In this document: piece after piece, positions 40,066-48,154 of the stretch | Numbering within the stretch: the first letter of the stretch is position 1 | Layout: each line of letters begins with the position of its first letter | Assembly: GCF_003148825.1 (NCBI RefSeq) | Contig: NZ_QGGZ01000010.1 | Coordinates: 310,001-374,000 of the forward strand | Length of the DNA: 64,000 nt | Source: Streptomyces sp. CG 926 | Lineage (GTDB): Bacteria > Actinomycetota > Actinomycetes > Streptomycetales > Streptomycetaceae | Direction: 5' to 3' | The notes under the pieces: generated by a model | Databases searched by the model: none | What the model was told of the DNA's origin: nothing | Seen by the model: the letters and a program-made list of their open reading frames with translations, nothing else | Program-made: the position numbers and the translations under genes

Positions 40066-41967
40066 ATGGCAGCGGACACGGGGGCCGAAGCGGTGGCGGA
40101 GGTCGGCACGGAACGGTCGGGCGGCATCGGCCGCGAGCAACCGCGCGACCGCAGGGCGGAGCGCACCGGCGTGGCCGAACCGGGCCGCGGGCCGAGCCGG
40201 CGGCGCCTCGGGGCACGGTTGCTCGCGCTGGGCGGGGTGCTCGTCCTGCACGCGGCGCTCCCGGGCTCCGCGGGCGCCTCGGGCGGTCCCGCCGAGCGGC
40301 GCGCGCTCCAGGGGCTGCGGCTGCGGTACGGGTCGGCGCGCCAGGCGGGCCTGCTGGAGCAGCACCTGGAAGGGGTCGCGGACGAGGCCCGGCGCTTCCT
40401 GGGCCCGTCCCCCGAACACCCCTACTACGCCGGGGCGGTGGTCCTCGCCGGCCGCGGCCGCACCATCGCCCTGCACCGCGCGATGGGGTACGCGGTCCGG
40501 TACGCGGACTACGACGGACGGACCGACCGGGTCCGGGAGTACCCGGCGGCCGAGCGGATCGCCATGGCCGAGGACACCGTCTTCGACCTGGCCTCGCTGA
40601 CCAAACTGTTCACCTCCATCCTGGCGGTGCAGCAGATGGAACGCGGGCGTCTGGAGCTGGAGGCTCCGGTGTGCCGTTACCTACCGGAGTTCGTCGGGGG
40701 CGGCAAGGAGATCATCACGGTCCGCCAGCTGCTCACGCACACCTCGGGGTTGCGGTCCTGGGCGCCCTTCTACCAGGAGTCCACGCGGGAGGGTCAGCTG
40801 AGGCTGCTGTGGTCGGTCCGGCCGCAGGAGACACCGGGCACCGTCTACCGGTACTCCGACCTCAATCTGATCGCGCTGCAACTGCTCCTGGAACGGATCA
40901 CCGGTCGCACTCTGGACACACTGCTCCGCGACGAGATCACCGCTCCGCTCGGGATGCACCGCACTCGATACAACCCACCGCTCTCCTGGCGCCGGGTCAT
41001 CGCCGCCACCGAGGTGCAGCGCCCGCCCTGGTCCGGCCTGGACCGCGGGCTGGTGTGGGGCGAGGTCCACGACGAGAACGCGTACGCGCTCGGCGGCGTC
41101 GCGGGCCACGCCGGGGTCTTCGGAACCGCCTGGGATCTGGCCGTGCTGGCCCGCGCCCTCCTCGACGGCGGGGTCTACGCGGGCAAGCGCATCCTGCGCC
41201 CCGCCTCCGTCGAGCTGCTCTTCACCGACTACAACACGGCCTTCCCCGGCGACGACCACGGCCTCGGCTTCGAGCTCTACCAGCACTGGTACATGGGTGC
41301 CATGGCCACCCCGCACTCCGCCGGGCACACCGGCTTCACCGGCACCTCCCTGGTCCTCGACCCCTCCACCGACTCGTTCCTGATCCTGCTCGGCAACTCC
41401 GTCCACCCCGTAAGGACCTGGCGGGCCGGCAGCGCGCCGCGGGTCGCGGTCGGCAACCGCTTCGCCCGCGCCGTCCCGGTCCGCACCCGACACGGCGGCG
41501 CGGCCTGGTTCTCCGACATCCGGCCCGGCGCCTCGGGCACCCTCACGCTGCCGCCGCTCGTCCCGGCGACGGCCGCCGCCCGGCTGCGGTGCGCCGTGTG
41601 GTGGGACACCGTGCCGGGCGAGGGCGCCCTGCACCTGGAGGCCTCCGCCGACGGGGAGCACTGGGAGCCGCTGCCCTTCAGCACGCTGCGGTCCACCGGC
41701 GGTACACCCGAACAGTGGCCGCGCGGCTCGGTGAGCGGCTGGTCGGGCCGCGTCTGGCACCGCCTCGAAGCCCCCCTCACCACCGCCTGGGCGGGACGCG
41801 AGGTACGGCTGCGCTTCCGCCACACCGCGACCGGCCGCTACGTAGGACGCGGGGCCTACGTGGACGTCGTACGCGTGGCGGAACCGGGTCGGCTGCTCTT
41901 CGCGGAGGACCGCCCGGCCGACGCGGACCGCATCGAGCCCATCGGCTGGACCCGATCGGCGGACTGA
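40066..41967 (+). CDS. Exported serine hydrolase, beta-lactamase (class C/EstB) family
   Basis: A 633-aa penicillin-binding-protein-like esterase or amidase. An unusually long hydrophilic leader (about 45 residues) precedes a signal-type segment (SRRRLGARLLALGGVLVLHAALPGSAGA). The active-site Ser and Lys are in DLASLTKLF (S177, K180); the Tyr motif is YRYSDLN; the third motif is GHTGFTG. After about residue 470 a beta-sandwich C-terminal domain follows (SGTLTLPPLVPATAAARLRC). GAGGAGG sets the ATG at 40066. Activity (esterase, beta-lactamase or peptidase) cannot be told. Confidence 0.85.
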   Translation: MAADTGAEAVAEVGTERSGGIGREQPRDRRAERTGVAEPGRGPSRRRLGARLLALGGVLVLHAALPGSAGASGGPAERRALQGLRLRYGSARQAGLLEQHLEGVADEARRFLGPSPEHPYYAGAVVLAGRGRTIALHRAMGYAVRYADYDGRTDRVREYPAAERIAMAEDTVFDLASLTKLFTSILAVQQMERGRLELEAPVCRYLPEFVGGGKEIITVRQLLTHTSGLRSWAPFYQESTREGQLRLLWSVRPQETPGTVYRYSDLNLIALQLLLERITGRTLDTLLRDEITAPLGMHRTRYNPPLSWRRVIAATEVQRPPWSGLDRGLVWGEVHDENAYALGGVAGHAGVFGTAWDLAVLARALLDGGVYAGKRILRPASVELLFTDYNTAFPGDDHGLGFELYQHWYMGAMATPHSAGHTGFTGTSLVLDPSTDSFLILLGNSVHPVRTWRAGSAPRVAVGNRFARAVPVRTRHGGAAWFSDIRPGASGTLTLPPLVPATAAARLRCAVWWDTVPGEGALHLEASADGEHWEPLPFSTLRSTGGTPEQWPRGSVSGWSGRVWHRLEAPLTTAWAGREVRLRFRHTATGRYVGRGAYVDVVRVAEPGRLLFAEDRPADADRIEPIGWTRSAD

Positions 41968-41986
41968 CCGCCCGGACCGGGTCGGT

Positions 41987-42014
41987 GACTCAGTGTCGGA
42001 GACTCAGTGTCGGA
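41987..42014. repeat. 14-bp perfect tandem duplication at the VOC gene 3' end
   Basis: GACTCAGTGTCGGA occurs twice in a row (41987-42000 and 42001-42014). The second copy contains the stop codon of the VOC gene; the first supplies a backup copy just downstream. Confidence 0.85.
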
Positions 42015-42378
42015 CCAGGCAGAAGGGGTGCCCCGCCGGGTCCGCGTAGACCCGCCAGCCGCGCCCGTCCGATCCGTCGAGCAGTGTCCCGCCGGCCGCC
42101 AGCACCTCCTCCTGGGCCAGGTCCAGGTCCGGGACGCCGAGGTCGAGGTGGAACTGCTGCGGCCGGGTGGGGTCGGGCCAGCGCGGAGGCACGTGGTTCA
42201 GGGCCTGCTGGAAGGCGAGGACCGGTCCCGAGGGCGTGTGGAGCGTCGCCCAGCTCTCGTCGAGCGCCCAACGCCGGTCCTGCTGGTTGACGTTCCCGCC
42301 CAGCAGGGACCGGTAGAACTCGGCGAGCGACTGCGGCTCGGGGCAGTCCAGGACCACACATTGCAGTTCAGCGATCAT
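42004..42378 (-). CDS. VOC family protein (glyoxalase/bleomycin-resistance fold)
   Basis: A 124-aa vicinal-oxygen-chelate-fold protein with two paired beta-alpha-beta units: MIAELQCVVLDCPEPQSLAEFYRSLLGG and QQFHLDLGVPDLDLAQEEVLAAGG, ending YADPAGHPFCLVRH. Potential metal ligands are in FHLDL and the C-terminal PAGHPF segment. AGGA lies seven bases before the ATG. It follows the SLOG gene by 9 bp on the same strand, so they are probably one transcript. Substrate unknown. Confidence 0.88.
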   Translation of the reverse strand: MIAELQCVVLDCPEPQSLAEFYRSLLGGNVNQQDRRWALDESWATLHTPSGPVLAFQQALNHVPPRWPDPTRPQQFHLDLGVPDLDLAQEEVLAAGGTLLDGSDGRGWRVYADPAGHPFCLVRH

Positions 42379-42387
42379 GGTCGGATC

Positions 42388-42945
42388 CTAGGGGGTGCCT
42401 CGTCGATCGGACCGGCCCGGCCCGCGCCGGCCGCGATCGGCGCGGCCGGCCGGCCGCGCCGGGTCCCGCCGGGCGGCCCCGGCCGGCCAGACGACCTCCA
42501 CCGGTAGCCCCCGCGCACGGGCCGCGGCCACCGCGTCGGCCGTCCCGCCCTGCCTGCCGCCGGGCCCGCCGTCCCACACCGCGACCAGGAGTTCGGCCCG
42601 GCCGAGCAGAAGTCGGTTGGCGGCGGCGTAGGCGTCCGCGCCGGCCCGTCGGTACGGCATCACCTCGACGTCGGTGGCGGCCCGCAGGAGGCGGTCGAAG
42701 GCGACGGCGTCCGGGCCCTCCCGCATCCGCGCCCGGTAGTCGGCCGCGGGGAGCACCGCCACCAGCCGCCCGCCCAGGGCGAGTACGGCGTCCCCGAAGA
42801 CCGTGTCGGCGCCGGGGGCCAGGCAGGACATGCCGGTGAGCTCGGCGGCCGGGTAGCGGGCGAGCAATGCGCGCAGTGCCTCCTCTATGGGCGCGACGCT
42901 CGCCTCGGCGAGGTTCACGTGGCCGGTCACCGCGATGGTCGCCAT
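42388..42945 (-). CDS. SLOG/DprA-like Rossmannoid protein
   Basis: A 185-aa protein with an N-terminal Rossmannoid SLOG-like fold: MATIAVTGHVNLAEASVAPIEEAL, GMSCLAPGADTVFGDAVLALGGRLVAVLPAADYR, AELLVAVWDGGPGGRQGGTADAVAAARARGLPVEVVW. SLOG proteins bind nucleotides or their derivatives and some act in defence signalling; others are housekeeping. The C-terminus is basic and low-complexity (RRDPARPAGRADRGRRGPGRSDRR). Start ATG 42945 is supported by the conserved beginning. No clear defence partner is adjacent. Confidence 0.72.
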   Translation of the reverse strand: MATIAVTGHVNLAEASVAPIEEALRALLARYPAAELTGMSCLAPGADTVFGDAVLALGGRLVAVLPAADYRARMREGPDAVAFDRLLRAATDVEVMPYRRAGADAYAAANRLLLGRAELLVAVWDGGPGGRQGGTADAVAAARARGLPVEVVWPAGAARRDPARPAGRADRGRRGPGRSDRRGTP

Positions 42946-43124
42946 GACAGTGCTGCTCCGTTCCGAAGGATCGACGTCGACGGCGTCGCCCGCTCGGGCC
43001 GGCGGGCGGGCGGCCGTGTCCCCATGATCCGCGGTCCGGGCGGCCCCGGCCAGGGGTTTGTGCCCCGTCGAGGCAGCGTCACCCGGGGCCGGGTCCGTCC
43101 TTCGGCGGGGCGTGCAGACGTCCG

Positions 43125-44528
43125 TCAGCGGTCCGGGAGCGTCTTCTGGAGCCAGTCGAAGACGACTTCGCAGTGCAACTGCGGGGCCATCGGGGAGCAG
43201 TGCAGCTGGGCGCCTTCTGCGGCCGTCAGTTTCAGGTAGTCCTTGGGCGAGGTGAGGGCGTCGTACATGCGGCGCGGCTGGCCGGGGTAGAACTGCTCGC
43301 CCTCGTAGTCCAGCACCAGGGTGGGGGCCTTGATCCGGCCGACGACGTCGGTGATGGACAGCGCCTGGATCCGGGTGGCGGGGGTGTAGAAGTCGGTGAA
43401 CAGCTTGCCCTGCCGCGCCTCGAGCATGGCGGGGACGGAGAAGGGCTCGAAGCGCTTCTTCATCACGTCGGCGGCGTCCGGGGGCAGTTCGGGGACGACC
43501 TCCTTGTTCCAGATGTCGTTCGTCTCCTGCTTGTCGGGGGTGAGGATCTGCCGGATCTCGGGCGGGAAACCCAGCCACGGCTCCAGGCAGCCGGGCATGG
43601 CGACCAGCGCGGCGATCCGGGTCTCGAAGGCCGCCGCCCTCGGGGCGAGGTCCCCCGCCATGCTCAGACCCGTCAGGGCGATCCGGTCGGGGTCCACGTC
43701 GGGGCGGGCCGACAGCCAGTCGACGAGGGGCGTGACGACCTTCTCCCAGGTGGGTGTGAACACCACCTGGTCCACGAAGAGCAACTGGCCCTGGCCCGGC
43801 CCGTCGTAGACGAGCGCGTTCCAGCCCCGGTCCAGCGCGGCCGGAACCCCGTAGGTCCACATGTCCACGTTCTGGCCGTCGCTCCCGTTGGTCAGGATGA
43901 CCGTCGGGCGGGGGGTGTTGCTCGCGTCGGGGCGGAAGAACCACACCGGCAGCGGTGTGCTCCCGTAGGGCACGTTCGCCTTCACCGGGGCGGGATCGCA
44001 CAGGTCGCAGAAGATGTCCCAGGCTCCACGGCCCGCCTTGTAGAGCTGTTCTTCGCTGCCGGGGTCGTCCGACCCGAGGACGAAGAAGAGTGCCTGGCCG
44101 TAGTACTGGGCGGCGCGCAGCGCCCGGAAGCGCTTGGTCGGACCGTCGGCCGGCGCGCCAGGAGGCGCCTTCAGCAGCTGGTCGCCGAGGGCCCGGAAGG
44201 TCTTCACGTACGTCTGGGCGGTCAGTCCGGCGCCGTTGATCGCGTTGACGGCCGTGAGGACCTCGCCGACCTCCGCCGCGCCGGCGCCCGAGGCGCCGAG
44301 CGCGAGGAGGCCGTTGAAGTTGTACGCCGGGTCCTTGAACAGGGTCATCGCGCCCGGGGTGATGCCGCCGGCGGCCGCGGTGGGTGTGGCCGCGCCGCTG
44401 GGCGTCGCCGCCGGAGCGCCGGAGGCGCCGCCACGCGCACAACCCGCCGCGAGGGCCGCACCGGCTCCGGCGGTGAGCAGGGCGCGTCGGGTGGGGCCGG
44501 AGTGCCGATCACCAGGTATGCGGTTCAT
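43125..44528 (-). CDS. Tat-exported lipoprotein with alpha/beta hydrolase domain
   Basis: A 467-aa protein. The N-terminus (SGPTRRALLTAGAGAALAAGC) joins a twin-arginine motif to a lipobox (AAGC), so it should be exported folded and lipid-anchored. The hydrolase domain is of the FrsA/dipeptidyl-peptidase-like kind: strand TVILTNGSDGQNVDMWTYG, nucleophile in IALTGLSMAGDLAPR, acid in LVLDYEGEQFYPGQP and His in QLHCEVVFDWLQ. A GGASGAPAATPSGAATPTAAAGG linker follows the lipid Cys. ATG 44528. Substrate not known. Confidence 0.85.
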   Translation of the reverse strand: MNRIPGDRHSGPTRRALLTAGAGAALAAGCARGGASGAPAATPSGAATPTAAAGGITPGAMTLFKDPAYNFNGLLALGASGAGAAEVGEVLTAVNAINGAGLTAQTYVKTFRALGDQLLKAPPGAPADGPTKRFRALRAAQYYGQALFFVLGSDDPGSEEQLYKAGRGAWDIFCDLCDPAPVKANVPYGSTPLPVWFFRPDASNTPRPTVILTNGSDGQNVDMWTYGVPAALDRGWNALVYDGPGQGQLLFVDQVVFTPTWEKVVTPLVDWLSARPDVDPDRIALTGLSMAGDLAPRAAAFETRIAALVAMPGCLEPWLGFPPEIRQILTPDKQETNDIWNKEVVPELPPDAADVMKKRFEPFSVPAMLEARQGKLFTDFYTPATRIQALSITDVVGRIKAPTLVLDYEGEQFYPGQPRRMYDALTSPKDYLKLTAAEGAQLHCSPMAPQLHCEVVFDWLQKTLPDR

Positions 44529-44939
44529 GCTTCCGGAACGTAGCGCCGACCCGGCGCTCCGGCCTGCCGTCCGGCCCCGTGCGGTCCGCGCCGCTCGACC
44601 CGCCCGCGCCCCGGCAGTGGCCCTGAGCGGCAGGTGGCGGGGCCGGGGACGCGCCACGGAGCGCGGCCTTCCGGGCGCCGTCGGTCTTGCGCCGTCCGGG
44701 GGACGCGGCGCCGGTCCGCACGCCGACCGCCTCGGCGGAACGACGGCGGCGGTGGCGTCCCCGGTACGTATGGGCCCCGACCGGCCGGGGGGGGAGGCCG
44801 ATCGGGGCGGGCCCGGGCCGACCGGGGGGGATGGCCGGCCAGGGCGTTCGAGGGGGCACGCGGCCACACCTGGATGAACGGTCAACCAATCCGGGAAGTT
44901 CCCGGGGGCGGTCGCGGTTTCCGGAGCCGCCGCCGAGGG
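44529..44939. other. 411-bp region without a supported gene
   Basis: Lies between the start of the Tat lipoprotein gene and the end of the tetR gene. Very G/C-rich with several G-runs of seven or eight (near 44790 and 44823). Open frames crossing it show only Pro/Arg/Gly-rich composition typical of shadows. A small inverted repeat GGGAA-G-TTCCC is at 44894-44904. No small gene or RNA is recognised. Confidence 0.45.
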
Positions 44940-45608
44940 TCAGGATCCGGCGAGGACCGCGTCGAGCATCCGCCGGGTGACGGCGGTCAGCTCGGTGAGG
45001 TCCGGGGCCGGGCGGGAACGGGCGAGGGCGCCGGCCAGCCGGTCGTAGAGCAGCCCGTCCGTCCAGGCGACCAGCAGTTCGCCGGCCTCCTCCGGTCGCG
45101 GCGCCCCGAGCGCGGCGAGGATGCCCGAGGCGCGGGCCCGGGCGCCCTGGCCCGCCCGGTGGAAGTCCGCCTCCAGCTCGGGGTTGCGGGCCGCTTCGAG
45201 GCTGAGCTCGAAGCGGGCCAGCTGACGCGCGCGGCCCACCGTCAGCCACTGGTGCAGCAGTGCGGCCAAAGCGGCCGCGGCCGTCTCCCGGTCCGTCGCC
45301 GCGGACCCGTGGACGCCGCCGATGTCGCCGATGTCGCCGACGGAGCCGACCGAGCCGACCGAGCCGCTGCTGCCGAAATCTCCCACGTCGCCGAGGTCCA
45401 GCTCGGCCAGTCGCGCGTAGCAGGCCCCGATCAGCGCCGTCCTGGTCCGGAAGTAGTACGAGGTGCTCCCGGCCGGCAGCCCCGCCGAGCCGTCGACCGC
45501 GCGGTGGGTCAGGCCCCGGAGGCCGGAGGTGGCGACGAGGTCGATCGCGGTGTCGGCGATCAGCGTTCTGCGATCTGCCGCGGGCCGGCTCGCACGTGGG
45601 GTGGACAT
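44940..45608 (-). CDS. TetR-family transcriptional repressor
   Basis: A 222-aa TetR regulator. N-terminal HTH: RRTLIADTAIDLVATSGLRGLTHRAVDGSAGLPAGSTSYYFRTRTALI. The C-terminal ligand domain carries an unusual Gly/Ser/Val/Asp insertion (residues about 82-102: GSSGSVGSVGSVGDIGDIGG) made by 9-bp repeats. It is divergent from an FAD monooxygenase; two near-identical palindromes lie between the starts, so it most likely represses itself and the monooxygenase. The inducer is probably an aromatic or polyketide-like substrate of that enzyme (inference). Confidence 0.92.
   Translation of the reverse strand: MSTPRASRPAADRRTLIADTAIDLVATSGLRGLTHRAVDGSAGLPAGSTSYYFRTRTALIGACYARLAELDLGDVGDFGSSGSVGSVGSVGDIGDIGGVHGSAATDRETAAAALAALLHQWLTVGRARQLARFELSLEAARNPELEADFHRAGQGARARASGILAALGAPRPEEAGELLVAWTDGLLYDRLAGALARSRPAPDLTELTAVTRRMLDAVLAGS
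45309..45365 (-). repeat. 9-bp microrepeat inside tetR
   Basis: Runs of GCCGATGTC followed by GAGCCGACC units encode Gly-Asp-Ile and Gly-Ser-Val triplets. The frame is preserved; its length may vary between strains. Confidence 0.75.
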
Positions 45609-45613
45609 CGCTC

Positions 45614-45633
45614 CACTCTACAGCTGTAGAGTG
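45614..45633. promoter_or_regulatory. TetR operator copy 1: 20-bp perfect palindrome
   Basis: CACTCTACAGCTGTAGAGTG equals its reverse complement. It begins 6 bp upstream of the tetR start codon. Confidence 0.8.
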
Positions 45634-45644
45634 ACCACAGCGGA

Positions 45645-45660
45645 CTCTACACATGTAGAG
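45645..45660. promoter_or_regulatory. TetR operator copy 2
   Basis: CTCTACA-CA-TGTAGAG has the same 7-bp arms as copy 1 with a different centre. The copies are centred 29 bp apart, and this one lies 55 bp before the monooxygenase start. Confidence 0.78.
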
Positions 45661-45714
45661 GATCCGGCTGAGGAGAACCCGGAAAACCGAGGAAGAGGAA
45701 GCGAGGGACTCGTC

Positions 45715-46923
45715 ATGTCGGCAGTTCAGCGTCATGCGGTCGTGGCAGGCGCGGGGATCGGCGGGCTCACCGCGGCCTTGGCCCTGCACCGGCACGGCTG
45801 GCGGGTCACCGTGTGCGAGCGGGCGGCGGGGCCGACCGCCGTCGGCGCCGGGATCGTGCTCGCCCCCAACGCCCTGCGCGCCTTCGACACCATCGGCTTC
45901 GACATCACCCGCGCGGCGGGCCGTGCCGTCCCCGCCGCGATGGGCCTGCGCCGCCCGGACGGCCGATGGCTCAGCCGCGCCGACACCGCCGCACTGGCCG
46001 CCCGCTTCGGCGGCCCGCCGCTCGCCCTGCACCGCTCGGCCCTCGCCGGCGCCCTTGCCGATGCCCTCCCCGCCACGGCGATCCGCTACGGCGTCGCCGT
46101 CACCTCCGTCGACGACGCCACCGGCGCCCCCGTGGTCCGCACCGACGCCGGCGACCTCGACGGCGCCGACCTCGTCATCGCCGCCGACGGCATCCACAGC
46201 CCGCTGCGCCATCAGTACTTTCCCGACCACCCCGGCCTGCACCACAGCGGCGAGACCGCATGGCGCACGGTCCTGCCCGCCGCCGCGGGCCTCGCCGGGG
46301 CGGTGACCGCCGAGACCTGGGGCCGCGGCGAGCGCTTCGGGGTGGTTCCGCTCGCCGACGGCCGGATCTACCTCTACGCCACCGCCGTCGTCCCCGCGGG
46401 CCACCGTCCCGCCGACGTCCGCGCCGAACTCCTGCGCCGCTACGGCACCTGGCACGACCCGATCCCGGCCCTGCTGGAGCGGATCGACCCGGCGGCCGTG
46501 CTCCAGCACGACCTGTACGACCTGGCCGCCCCGCTCCCCCGGTTCCACCACGGGCGCCTGGCCTGGCTCGGCGACGCCGCCCACGCGATGACCCCCAACC
46601 TGGGCCAGGGCGGCTGCCAGGCCGTCGAGGACGCCGCGGTCCTCGGCCACCTGCTGGCCGGCGCCGGCCGGCAGGACGTCCCGGCCGCCCTCGCCGCCTA
46701 CAGCGCGGCCCGCTGCGCCCGTACCGACGCCATCCGGGTCCGCGCCCGCCGGGCCGGCCGGGTCGCCGCCCTCACCCACCCCCTCGCCGTGGCCGTCCGA
46801 GACCTCGCCGTCCGCGCCACCCCGGCCCGGGCCACGAACCGGGCGATGGCTGCGCTGTTCGACGGATTCGCGCTTCCGGACGGAATGGACACCGTGCCCA
46901 CGGGCGTTGGTGCTCGTTGGTGA
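45715..46923 (+). CDS. FAD-dependent monooxygenase (aromatic hydroxylase type)
   Basis: A 402-aa class A flavin monooxygenase. FAD/NAD motifs: HAVVAGAGIGGLTAALALHRHGW (GxGxxG), DLVIAADGIHSPLR (DG motif) and GRLAWLGDAAHAMTPNLGQGGCQAVEDAAVL (GD motif). It hydroxylates aromatic or enol substrates with NAD(P)H and oxygen. GAGGG eight bases upstream supports ATG 45715. Divergent from tetR across twin operators; followed by a deazaflavin-type reductase gene 40 bp downstream, which may share the transcript. Confidence 0.92.
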   Translation: MSAVQRHAVVAGAGIGGLTAALALHRHGWRVTVCERAAGPTAVGAGIVLAPNALRAFDTIGFDITRAAGRAVPAAMGLRRPDGRWLSRADTAALAARFGGPPLALHRSALAGALADALPATAIRYGVAVTSVDDATGAPVVRTDAGDLDGADLVIAADGIHSPLRHQYFPDHPGLHHSGETAWRTVLPAAAGLAGAVTAETWGRGERFGVVPLADGRIYLYATAVVPAGHRPADVRAELLRRYGTWHDPIPALLERIDPAAVLQHDLYDLAAPLPRFHHGRLAWLGDAAHAMTPNLGQGGCQAVEDAAVLGHLLAGAGRQDVPAALAAYSAARCARTDAIRVRARRAGRVAALTHPLAVAVRDLAVRATPARATNRAMAALFDGFALPDGMDTVPTGVGARW

Positions 46924-46963
46924 GGTTCGCCGACTGTTTCGACGCGAAGGCAGGCGCAGACAC

Positions 46964-47413
46964 ATGACGACCGACATCGACTGGGACCACCCGACCGACC
47001 CCCGGGAGGGAACCTGGCAGCTGGACCACGTGAAGCTCTACGCGGGCTCGGGCGGCTCGGAGGGCCAGTACTGGAACGGCACCCAGACCCTCCTGCTCAC
47101 CACCCTGGGCCGGGTGTCCGGCAAGCCCGTGCGGACCCCGCTCATCTACGGCGAGGCCGACGGCGGCTACCTGGTCGTCGCGTCCAAGGGCGGCGATCCC
47201 GCGCACCCGCTGTGGTACCGCAACCTCTCCGAGCACCCCACGGTCCGCATCCAGGTCGGCACGAAGATCATGCAGGGGACGGCCCGTACCGCCAGCCCCG
47301 AGGAACGCGCGGCGTACTGGCCGGTGATGGTCGGGCACTGGCCCGCGTACGACGAGTACCAGTCCAAGACGGACCGCGAGATCCCGATCGTCGTCATCGA
47401 ACCCACCGGATGA
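46964..47413 (+). CDS. Nitroreductase-family deazaflavin (F420)-dependent oxidoreductase
   Basis: A 149-aa split-barrel protein of the Ddn/FDOR-A family, which uses reduced F420. Characteristic blocks: TLLLTTLGRVSGKPVRTPLIYGEADGGYLVVASKGG, HPLWYRNLSEHPTVRIQVG and AYWPVMVGHWPAYDEYQSKTDREIPIVVIEP. It lies 40 bp after the FAD monooxygenase, presumably co-transcribed and so probably TetR-controlled. Likely reduces quinones or enones; the link with the monooxygenase product is inference. Confidence 0.92.
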   Translation: MTTDIDWDHPTDPREGTWQLDHVKLYAGSGGSEGQYWNGTQTLLLTTLGRVSGKPVRTPLIYGEADGGYLVVASKGGDPAHPLWYRNLSEHPTVRIQVGTKIMQGTARTASPEERAAYWPVMVGHWPAYDEYQSKTDREIPIVVIEPTG

Positions 47414-47450
47414 CCACGGCGGACCGACGGACCGACGGGCCGGCGGTCCG

Positions 47451-47483
47451 CGGGCCGGCGGGAGTCCGTCTCCCGCCGGCCCG
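47451..47483. terminator. Bidirectional terminator between convergent F420-type genes
   Basis: CGGGCCGGCGGGA and TCCCGCCGGCCCG form a 13-bp perfect stem with a 7-nt loop. Confidence 0.85.
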
Positions 47484-47495
47484 TCCGGCGGGGCG

Positions 47496-47903
47496 TCAGA
47501 TCGAGCCGACGACCTTGCGCGGGGTGACGCGGACGACGACGCGCTCGGCGTCGTCCTTCGATGCCGGGTTGAAGTCCGCGTAGTCCTTGCCCGTGTACTT
47601 GCGCGAGAGCGCGTCGATCAGCTCGTACCCGCCCTCCGTGGTCAGCGCGGCCGTGCCGCGGACCTCGGCATAGGAGTAGGGCGCGTCCGCCGGGTTGATC
47701 ATGACGGTGATCCGCGGGTCCGCGCGCAGGTTCTTCTCCTTGCGGCGGCCGACCGTCGTGGAGACCAGCAGGTCGTCGCCGTCCCGGGTGAGCCAGGTGA
47801 TCGACAGCTGCGGGCTGCCGTCCGGCTGGATCGTGGCCACGGTCGCGAAGACCGGGCTGTCGTCGATGAGCTTCTTCAGGTCGTCGGAGAGTGCGGCGGG
47901 CAC
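47496..47903 (-). CDS. PPOX-class F420-dependent oxidoreductase
   Basis: A 135-aa FDOR-B/PPOX split-barrel protein: LIDDSPVFATVATIQPDGSPQLSITWLTRDGDDLLVSTTVGRRKEKNLRADPRITVMI, and AEVRGTAALTTEGG. These reduce small molecules with F420 or flavin. Start is GTG 47903 with GGAAGGAA about eight bases upstream. Convergent with the other F420-type gene, separated by a terminator. Confidence 0.9.
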   Translation of the reverse strand: MPAALSDDLKKLIDDSPVFATVATIQPDGSPQLSITWLTRDGDDLLVSTTVGRRKEKNLRADPRITVMINPADAPYSYAEVRGTAALTTEGGYELIDALSRKYTGKDYADFNPASKDDAERVVVRVTPRKVVGSI

Positions 47904-48154
47904 GCGGCGGTTCCTTCCCTCGGCTGACTGCCGTCCCCGGGCCGACTGGGGAGGGGACCGGCAACGGACAGCCTGCAAAATCGCCGCCACCCCGGGCAAG
48001 CTCCGCCGCCACCGCGCCGCACCGCGCGCCGCGCCCCCGGACACCCCGGTTCCGGTTCGTGGCCCGGGCCGCAGCGCCGGCCCGGCGGGCGGACGCGGTA
48101 CGCACGATCCACCCGTCCGGCCGAGTCCCCGCTCCCCTGGCCGAAAGAGACGGC

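Noticed and set aside
40066..41967. Antibiotic-resistance beta-lactamase
   Set aside because: SxxK and YSD motifs are shared by esterases and peptidases of this family, and the long C-terminal beta domain is unlike class C beta-lactamases.
41987..42014. Attachment site for an integrative element
   Set aside because: The 14-bp copies are adjacent, with no integrase and no tRNA gene nearby.
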